From positions 13,742,433 through 13,806,432 of the forward strand of contig NC_092358.1 of NCBI RefSeq assembly GCF_030848805.1: DNA of 64,000 nt. Reading direction: 5' to 3'. Position numbers and translations under genes: made by a program. This stretch comes from Temnothorax longispinosus (lineage: Eukaryota > Arthropoda > Insecta > Hymenoptera > Formicidae). Positions 56,256-64,000 of this stretch are shown here, one piece after another (the first letter of the stretch is position 1; every line of letters begins with the position of its first letter). The notes under the pieces were generated by a model that did not search any database, was not told the DNA's origin, and saw only the letters and a program-made list of their open reading frames with translations.

Positions 56256-56700
56256 GCTGCCAGCCTTAATTACAGCTATTTAGCAGCAAATGCTATTTTG
56301 CTAGATTTTTAGCTGCAAAAACGCTATAACAGCTACTAAAAAAGTCAAAAAATGCAGTTACAGCTATTTTAGCTATATTAATGGCTATACAGTCGTTGTG
56401 ACAGTTAATGAAAAAGTCAAAATGCAGCCACAGCTATTTTAACTGTTTTAATAGTTGTAAAGTTGATGTGACAATTGTCAAAAAAATCAATACTAGCCGC
56501 AGCCATTTTAGTTACATTAATTGGTATAAAGTCGTTATGACAGCAATAACAAAAGTCATAATTTAGCCATAGCTATTTTAGCTGTTTTAATAGCTGCGTA
56601 GAGTTGCTGTAACAGTTGTCAAAGAAACCAAAACTAGCCGCAGCCATTTTAGCGAGAAGAAAAGCAAAAACTAAAATACAGCCAAAATAGCTGTAATCTG
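56256..56700. repeat. Degenerate tandem repeat, CAGCTATTTTAGCT-rich
   Basis: Four to five diverged units of about 100-110 bp with CAGC(C/T)ATTTTAGCTGTTTTAAT, then GTTG(T/A)GACAG and a run of A with GTCAAAAT. Unit edges are blurred. No gene; frames here are not protein-like. Confidence 0.75.
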
Positions 56701-56950
56701 GTTGTAATTTGTATGCCACAGCGAAAGCAAAGAGTAAAATGACTATCAATTTTAAGGTTATACTTAGCATGTATCAGCGATGGTCAAGCGGACTCATGCG
56801 TTCATTTATGCGGCTCTACAATTATTACTTAAGGATCTGTGTGTAGTTCTGTAATCAGTATAGGAGGATAAATTTGCGTCTAGTATACTTTTGCGGTAGT
56901 ATACTTATACTATATGTACATTATAAACTGTAATAATTTGCAATAATTAA

Positions 56951-59420
56951 GGGGGCACATACTTTTCTCGGATTGAAAAAATCGATTTTTTTGCATATTT
57001 TGAATATTTAATGTCTTAAGAATAAAACCCTAAAGCCGTTTTTTGAAATTCGAACAAGTATAGAAGATACAGCGCTTTGTACTGCGCGGCGCACAGGCAT
57101 GCAGTAGCTCTTTGTGGAGCGGCGCGCAGGTAGAAAGACGGCCCCTTATAAAAACCGATCAAAACAGTTTCCTTTTGTTCTATTTTGAATGTACCCCCAT
57201 CTGCAGACTTAATTTATTTTTCTTTCAACAGATGACACTGTAATAGGTTATAGGGTCAAACTATATTCAGTCACTTAGTGTCAGCTGTGTTGTGCGTATC
57301 GCCAAGTTGTTTGAGTGTTCTTAATGTCTAAATCGAAAGGTTCCCGAGAAGCTCATTGTAGCAATGAATTTCGTAAAGATACGAGGCGTAAACAAAGAAT
57401 ATCGATCAATCAATGGGATGTGGAAAAAGAAAAAAACACCACTTTAAATGCTGCGAAAAAATTGAAAAATTGTACCAACGTGTCAGTGGCAAAAGATAAA
57501 AGTATCAGTTACCGAATTTTAAATTTTAACTTTGTCTTTACTGAAATTTCGCAATTTGTAAAGTGTAAAGAATGTGGAGGCGACATAAAATTTTATCCGG
57601 AAAGCACTCGAGGTCTTGGCTTCAAGATAATGTTAACTTGCCAACTTTGCAAACCGAGACTTATTCCTTCTTGTCCACAAATCGGTTTGGCATTTGAAAT
57701 AAATCGTCGTTTTACTTTTGCTATGCGCTGTATAGGCCAAGGACCAACCGGAGAAAAAATTTTGCGGATTGATGGATTTACCGCTTCCTGTCGCCCAAAA
57801 GTCGCATGATGAAATTTAGAAAAACATTCATGTAGCGTCTAAGGCTGTTGCTGAATTACTTATGAAAGATGCGGTAAAAGAAGAACAGCTGAGGATGAGC
57901 TTGGAGCGGGAAGTGGTGGAAGATGTTACGGAGCTGGCGGTTTCTGGAGACGGGACATGGCAAAAGCGAGGATTTACTTCTTCGTTCGGTGTTTGCTCTC
58001 TAATCGGTATTTATTCGAAAAAAGTTCTGGACATTAACATCAAGTCTGCTTATTGTAAAGGATGCGAAACTTGAGTAAAAAAAACAAGGTACTGAAGAAT
58101 ACGATGAATGGAAAACTGAACACGAACCAATCTGCCATATAAATCATTACGTCTCATCTGGCAAAATGGAAGTGGACGCCATGGAAGAAATGTTTCAAAG
58201 ATCCGAAAAACTGTACGGAGTAAAATATACGGACTATATTGGCGATGGCGATTCAAAAACTTATGAAGGTATCATCGATTCCAAACTATATGGAGATAAT
58301 GTGGTTATAAATAAAAAGGAGTGCATCGGACACGTGCAAAAATGAATAGACGCGCGATTCCGAAAATGTAAAAAAGAAAATAAAAGTACTGGTGGCAAAA
58401 ACAAATTAACTGCGAAGATGATTGATAAGCTCAGCGTATATTACGGTCTTGCAATTCGTCGAAATTATGATTCAGTGGAAAAAATGCGAGACGCTATCTG
58501 GGCTACATTCCATCATTATAGTTCAACAACAAAAGATCCGCAACATCAACTCTGTCCCGAACGCTCCGAATCGTGGTGTGAGTGGCAACAGGCAAAAGCT
58601 AACCGGCACTTTAGACAGGTACGAGCAAAGTTTCAAAACCTTACCTGAAAAGGTTTTTAATGCGATTCGCCCTATTTATAAAGACCTGTCTAATGAAACG
58701 TTGCTAAATCGTTGTCTTGGCGGGTTTACCCAGAATAATAACGAAAGTTATAACAACTTAATTTGGAAAATTACACCAAAAATTATAAACAGCAGTGCTC
58801 GCATCGTTGAAACAGCAACTTACATAGCAGTTTGTTTATTCAACGAAGGTGCGACATCGTTATTAAAAATAATGAACACGATGGGAATTAAAATCGGGCA
58901 AAATGCAGCGCAATTCACAGCGTCAAGCGATACTCGTCGAGTCAACCAAGCGGACATTTGCGCGCAGCACGCGACTCGAAAGGCCCGAGTTCAACGTCGA
59001 CTTGCCAAAAGTCAATTGGAGGATGAAATTTTGGCTAAGGAGGATTTATTTTATAGGCCTGGAATAGATGATTTCATGTAAGTTGAAAGAAAAACAGTGT
59101 TATTGTAGTGTAAACTTGTTGTAAAACTTTAAAAACGTTTTTCTGGAAACCATGTTTTCAAAATCGGTACCGGCTGAAACTCGAAAACGGCTTGACCGAT
59201 TTAAATGAGGTTTGAACCTATCGCAAGTATATAAAATTATCTAGTCCCTGTCGAATGCTTTTTGCAATTTTTTAATTATTTATATTTGTTTTTTAAGAAA
59301 CAAAATGAAAATTTTGGCTAAAAATCGATGTCTTAAGTTTGAAAGTCCGCCATTTTGTTAAAAATCAAAATTTCGGAAATCCCATTCGATAGGGACTAGA
59401 AAATATTATAAACTTTAAGA
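56951..59420 (+). mobile_element. Mutator/Kolobok-like DNA transposon, 3' end lost
   Basis: Starts GGGGGCACATACTTTTC directly after TTAA (56947-56950), which fits a TTAA-targeting element. It carries the transposase gene at 57315-59081. The expected mirrored right terminus next to TTAA was not found; the sequence runs into LINE DNA near 59600, so the right end is probably deleted or truncated. Confidence 0.6.
57315..59081 (+). pseudogene. Mutator-like transposase (PF20700-type), broken
   Basis: N-terminal part (57315-57809): zinc-type pairs VKCKECGGDIKF and LTCQLC, as in the nuclear zinc-binding region of this family. Next: ELAVSGDGTWQKRGFTSSFG (first Asp), SAYCKGCET, then YTDYIGDGDSKTYEGI (second Asp), and RCLGGFTQNNNESYNNLIW (likely Glu). 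The C-terminal part is basic (KARVQRRLAKSQLEDE) and ends GIDDFM. Stops or frameshifts at 57808, 58073, 58343 and 58600. About 590 codons, near normal length. I use the Pfam name from memory; a Kolobok origin is possible because of the TTAA site. Confidence 0.8.
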
Positions 59421-59624
59421 CCTTTTTTTATTTTTTGTCTTCAGATAAACCAGATTCCGCCGGTACCGCAAAACCCTACATGACAAGCAGGGCCTAGGGC
59501 GAAGAGCTGTAGGGGAAGGGGTTTCCATCACTAATAAAAAAACAAAAATCAGGAAATGCACTTTAAAATATGTACTTTTATTTGCGAAAAACCCGATTTT
59601 CGTATCTTTTATATTTTCGCCGGA

Positions 59625-60546
59625 TATTAGGGAGAGGGTAAGAAAAGCAACGTTAGTGATGAAGAAGACATGGAGCTTGGGAGAAAGGAAGTTTGCGAAC
59701 AATTGGGGGAGGAAGATAATGTTGTTCGACAGCTTAGTAGGGAGTGTGATGGTATATGGGGTGGAAGTGTGGGGTTGGTTAGAGCATAGTAACGTGGAAG
59801 GGGTGAAGGCACAATATCTGAGATGGTCACTAAGCCTGGAGAGATGCACACCAGGTTATGTGGTCTTGGAGGAAACCAAGAGGGACAAGATAAGGATAAG
59901 GACCAAGCTGGCGGTTAACTTTGAAGAAAAGGCAAGACAAGGATATGGTCGGAGAAGATGGGTGATGGAATGTATTAAGGAAAGGGAGGGAAGAGGAACA
60001 TTGACAAGAGGTAGGTCGGAGAGAGAAGAATACTTAAGTAGGTGTGGAGTACAAAAGGCGGATCTGGAACAATGGAGAGAAAGAGGAAGGTGTGTGGCAG
60101 AAGAGCTAAGTAGTAAAGATAGAAGGCGACAAAGGGAAGAGCAAGAGATACTAATTGAGTGGGCCAGATACAATAAACGATACAGGAGGATCAAGGTGGC
60201 TGGGCTCCCAGAATACTTGAGGAGGAAGGGGGAGAGTGGTAGTCATAAAAGAAGGGCAAGGGCTAGATGCGGGAATAAGGAGTTAAAAAACAAGTACTGG
60301 TTGCGAGAGGAGGAAAGGAATTGTAACGTATGTGGCAGGGAAGAGAGTACTCTAGAACATCTGATGGAACGGTGCGTATGGAAAAGTACTAGCAGAGTAG
60401 TGTTGGATGATATAATAGGCGAGAAGGAGACAGAAGGAAGTTACAGATGGCTTAAGGAGCGGAAGGCTAAAAGGAAAGAGGAGAGTAGGAACAAAAAGGT
60501 TGCACAGAGTCAAGTAGGACAGGGGGTTAGGTTAGGTTGTAAGTGA
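59625..60546 (+). pseudogene. 3' fragment of an APE-type LINE (C-terminal RT region)
   Basis: A 300-codon frame reads RKATLVMKKTWSLGERKFAN, MVYGVEVWGWLEHSNVEGVK, and a zinc-knuckle CNVCGREESTLEHLMERC. The order equals the C-terminal third of the LINE at 38.6 kb (MEYGVEVWG, CRFCKVGKDNLEHYVGDC). The catalytic RT part is absent, the usual result of 5' truncation. The frame is open to TGA 60544. The TSD is not identified. Confidence 0.85.
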
Positions 60547-60696
60547 ACGATACGTAATCGGGCTACGGGGTACGCGATTTTGTCTTGTAAGTCATCGGTC
60601 GCCACTCGGTTTAACCTCAAACCACCGAGGAGGTAGGTAGTTGTAATGCAAACGACACTATAGTTGAACAATTTGTTTAAATAATTTTATTTTCAG

Positions 60697-61266
60697 ATCC
60701 CGCCATGGATGCCTCGTCAGCATCGCCTGTACTCAGGATACCGCTAGGTATGGCCTTCAACGGCCAGCCAGGGACACCGGTTACCGCGACAACCGCTTGA
60801 TCGGGTATATACGCGTTAATATTTCTTTAATCCTTCCTCCTTTCAGGTTCCCGCCACGGATGCCTCATCTGTGTTGCCTCCCCTCGAGTCTCCGCTATCT
60901 ATCACCAGCCTGCCTCGCCTATGGAGCCAAGATGGCGCGACAACCGCTTGATCGGGTAAGTCCCAGCATTAGGATAAATTAACTCAACTAATTCTCTTTA
61001 TTTTCAGATTTTGTCAACAGCTGCTTCATCTCCGCCGCCAATGTCATGGATCACCGCTGCTCATCGCTGCCCAGGATCACCGCGTCCGTAAGATGTCGCG
61101 ACAAAGGTAAGTATGAGAATTGTCGTGATAACTGCAATTAATGCCGTTTCTTTTCAGGTTTCCGCCACGGATGTCTCATCTATGGCCTCCTCCGATGCAG
61201 CAGCACTGATGACCTTCGACCCGGGTCACCGCTAACACCCAAGTTGGACGACAGCCGCTTATTCAG
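60697..61266 (+). repeat. Four tandem exon-like modules with splice sites
   Basis: Bodies at 60697-60804, 60847-60955, 61008-61106 and 61158-61266 (108, 109, 99, 109 bp). Each is preceded by a pyrimidine tract ending TTTCAG and followed by GT (GTATAT, GTAAGT, GTAAGT, GTAAAT). The bodies are related (CCGCCACGGATGCCTCATC, GCGCGACAACCGCTTGATCG). All four are open in the corresponding frame (RHGCL near the start, DNRLI near the end). Phases at the joins do not all agree, so splicing into one protein is unproven. Not recognised. Confidence 0.55.
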
Positions 61267-61319
61267 GTAAATTGAAGGTAAGTAATCGATAACTTCGTAT
61301 ATATTTTCACAAATAATTC

Positions 61320-61800
61320 TTCCATTTATTATTAACTATCGTTTCACAATGGTGGTGGTTCACAATTACTGTTGCCGCGCAAGATGGCGGTCGCACGTCT
61401 CGCAAAGTGCGAAGTTTCCGTTTTCGGTACGCGAAAAACCGTTTGCCTTTCGTATCGGCGACATGTAACGCTATGTGCGGGCGTTCCCGTTTGTTCCGGA
61501 CGCTGTGGTAAACTTATAATCGTAATCCGGTACGTATTCGCGATAGTTACTGCGACACGCCGAGATATACGCGCGAGAAGGATGTTACCTATACGAGCGC
61601 CCACGAGAGACTGCCTCGAGGAATATTCCTCTCTCGGGCTCTCTACCTCCGAAGTTTTATTCCCACTATGGGGTCTCGGCCGCTTTCTCGCGGTAATTTT
61701 ACACGCTACGCAGTTACAATAGGTGTTTACGACTTCTGGCTTGCCAGGTGCGCGCCAGATGTTCCCGATGGAAATTTCCGCCGCCAGTACCCTATTTGTG
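61320..61800. other. GC-rich stretch, possible LTR-like sequence
   Basis: A TG...CA bounded block, TGTTGCCGCGC at about 61369 to CAGTTACA at 61719, with frames open on both strands for 80-110 codons. No protein motif. CTGGCTTGCCAGGTGCGCGCCAG at 61737 is hairpin-like. Uncertain. Confidence 0.25.
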
Positions 61801-62029
61801 ATGCGCTTAATCGGCTCCCGGGTAGTGGTTTTTCACCACTTTAAAATTTCGACTTTTGAGGGCGCCGACCCGTGCGCACGTCCTCTCCTACGTCCCTAAT
61901 GCCGGTTCCGGGCCGACTTCTCGGAGAAGACGTCCAGGTCGCTTTTGCCATGCCCACCGATGACGGCGACCCCCGCTGCTTGTTCCCACGGTCCCTACCA
62001 ACGATATTCCAACTTAGTTCTCGTAGCCG

Positions 62030-62490
62030 ACGTCCGGGTCTATCGGTCTCGGCGACCGTCGCCATAAACCACTGTCCGGGTGATCGGATCTCGACCGCGA
62101 CCTGTTCCCCGGGTGTACCAGGTCTCCCACAGGACGCATTTTCGGCCTTTTCCCGAGGATGACGTCCGGTCACGATTTCGCGGGTTGTCGCCCGAACTAC
62201 ATGTCCGGGTGCTCGGATTTCGCCCGCGCTCGGTTCCTAGGGTGTACCGGGTCTCTCTCTGGACGCATCTTCGGCCTTTTCCCGAGATGACGTCCGGTTC
62301 ACGATTTCGCGGGTTGTCGCCCGAACTACATGTCCGGTTGCTCGGATTTCGCCCGCGATCGGTTCCTAGGGTGTACCGGATCTCTCTTTGGACGCATCTT
62401 CGGCCTTTTCCCGAGATGACGTCCGGTTCACGATTTCGCGGGTTGTCGCTCGAACTACATATCCAGGTGTTCGGATCGCGGCGCTTTCGC
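62030..62490. repeat. 128-bp minisatellite, three to four units
   Basis: Units with GATGACGTCCGGT start at about 62158, 62286 and 62415; a more diverged unit precedes at 62030. Each contains TTTCGCGGGTTGTCGC, GAACTACATGTCC, TTCCTAGGGTGTACCGG and CTTCGGCCTTTTCCCGA. The overlapping frame of 145 codons is repeat-derived. Confidence 0.9.
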
Positions 62491-62639
62491 GTGCGCCTCT
62501 ATTTGGGGACCTCGTGAGTCGGCAGAAATGATTCTTATTCGCGCGACACGCGTGGTTCGGGCACTTGGTGCACGCGGTATGAAGATTGTGTGTGGCTCGA
62601 CTGTTAAGGAGGCTCTTACCTCGATCATAAAACGACAGA

Positions 62640-62850
62640 TCAAAATTAAATTATGTTGTAAAGTGAACCACAACGAACCGATGCCCAAAACTTTAGCATA
62701 GGTTGACGATAAAAATTTTAAAAATATCAGTATTGAAATTCGCATTTTTAACACAGGGCATATGGTAAACACTAAAATTTTTACCGGAAGTGATTTATTT
62801 TCTTGGCAAGTTTGCGAGCCAGGTAAACAAAAAACTAAGGAATTGTAGTT
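62640..62850 (+). pseudogene. Short coding-like fragment, unrecognised
   Basis: One frame from about 62641 with a single TAG near 62700 reads KLCCKVNHNEPMPKTLA, then DDKNFKNISIEIRIFNTGHM and FTGSDLFSWQVCEPGK before a stop at 62846. The amino-acid pattern is protein-like and unlike the AT-rich noise around it. No family recognised; likely part of a decayed transposon gene. Confidence 0.3.
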
Positions 62851-64000
62851 AAAATAGTAATCTTTCTAATGATAAGAAGAAAACTTGGTGTTGACGATGA
62901 GTTATAAAAGATATTGTAGTTTTAATATGACGTACGACAGGTTAGGCGAATGATCTTCCGAGTGTCAAAATCCTAACCTCACTTGCACATGTCTTTTCTC
63001 TGCGCTGTATGGTAGCGGCATAATTATTCTCTCGCGCATTGACAACCTTTATTTTCGAGAATTTTCCTTTCATTTTCCCTCTCAGCATTCTCACGTTATA
63101 TCTTTCTTTTGGCTCCATCTCTTCATCGCATCAATCGCTACAACGCTACACGGCTACACCTCACTTAGCTGCAGACTGCTACAGACGACGTTGTAACACG
63201 CGCATGTTATTATTCTGCTCTTTAGCACTGACGTAGTCAACTGACTTATTGTATAAATTTTAATATTTACACTAATAAAACATATAACTTACTCTTACAC
63301 TATGTAAAAATCATTATTTATTTTTTTATTTAATTTTCCGATAATTTGTATAACCAATTATTAATGATAATTTTTCGGTTGCTACATTGATTAGAGCAGC
63401 CGGGTAAGAGCTTCCTTAAGTTAATTTGTGCGTTACCGCGATCCACGCACATACCCCAAAACAAAATAAAAACATAATCCCAGTCGGGACCGGGCATTGT
63501 CATGCCGAAAAAGGAAATTAAATGATGTGGATCGGGAGGAAAGGACTTAAGTGCTAGGTGAGCCGCTGCTCGGCGACCGCTGTCGCATAGTCGCATAACT
63601 TAAGGTAGCTGTCTCGCTACGTGCTAGTCATGTGACTGTTTGTAGGTTTTCACGTTCAGAAATATATTTCAGGCAATTTTTACTAAGGGAAAAATAATTT
63701 TATGAATTATAGTGTAAAATTTCATACGTGACAAAGTATGTTACTTTTTCCAAATTATGTGATTTTTCTCATTTGACTCCGTTTTGATCAGCTGATCATG
63801 CGAGTCGTCGAGAAAGGTTACAAGTGAGGTTACATCTTCTTTTCGATTGAATTTTGACAATTACTGAGAAAGGGTTTCAAAACGCATGACAGAGGTGTCA
63901 ATCACTATCCAATTCGGCTAAGAAGGACGAGCCCCATAACCTGCAACTACAGTGATTAGCCAGCGGCGTTGCCAAGTCTTCGCAACCTCACCTCGACCAA
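62851..64000. other. Spacer to the window end
   Basis: No repeat or gene is clearly recognised. An 88-codon minus-strand frame (63596-63330) reads HHLISFFGMTMPGPDWDYVF and could be an exon, but there is no supporting motif and no clear splice site. Confidence 0.35.

Noticed and set aside
61841..62517. ORFs of 96-145 codons over the 128-bp repeats
   Set aside because: The repeats keep frames open by chance; no domain and the same peptides recur with the unit.

Overview
This window looks like intergenic, transposon-packed nuclear DNA of a hymenopteran insect, most likely an ant. The reasons are short GT-AG introns, two exons of an insect odorant receptor gene, and repeat families (Maverick/Polinton, Penelope-like, Tc1-like, P-element, Mutator-like, APE-type LINE, Gypsy, long foldbacks) of the kind common in ant genomes. 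There is no bacterial-style operon, rRNA, tRNA or CRISPR array. Almost every protein-coding segment is broken; the clear exception is one Tc1/mariner-type transposase.

Layout. 1-2.2 kb: decayed P-element-type transposase on the minus strand, with an intron holding a TA-flanked MITE. 2.4-5.9 kb: an LTR with a short internal stub, a foldback element and the 3' end of a second LTR type. 6.0-10.2 kb: a GC-rich block with an intronless matrix metalloproteinase (MMP) pseudogene, an unknown gene here called X (copy 1), tandem repeats, and on the minus strand a fragment resembling the N-terminal glutamine amidohydrolase NTAQ1. 10.8-23.9 kb: a decayed Maverick/Polinton. Its plus strand carries a packaging ATPase, a DUF8207-like protein, a short conserved Maverick protein and the integrase. 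Its minus strand carries protein-primed DNA polymerase B. Beyond a block of repeats on the plus strand lie a Cys-rich ORF and gene X copy 2. A 3.5-kb LTR-type insertion splits the integrase and a 1.06-kb solo LTR splits the polymerase; both have 4-bp target duplications.

24-38 kb: C-rich repeats, a foldback, a 15-bp minisatellite, a Gypsy pol relic, a 5.27-kb Tc1-like element with arms of about 1.9-2.0 kb and a DD35E transposase, a Penelope-like element with GIY-YIG endonuclease, another foldback, and about 660 bp of a 7-bp microsatellite. 38-52 kb: a LINE with a 16-bp target duplication, a foldback of 90-bp repeats, a large inverted repeat carrying a 0.96-kb TIR element, a second copy of that element, and a perfect-looking hairpin MITE. 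52-64 kb: odorant receptor exons with a MITE in their intron, a foldback built from a SWIM zinc-finger gene piece, a Mutator-like transposase pseudogene, the 3' end of a LINE, four tandem exon-like modules and a 128-bp minisatellite.

The most unusual part is 6-24 kb. It is a Maverick, or two joined Maverick segments, in which virus-type morphogenesis and replication genes sit beside two apparently host-derived genes (an MMP and an NTAQ1-like fragment), and an unrecognised gene family occurs on both sides.
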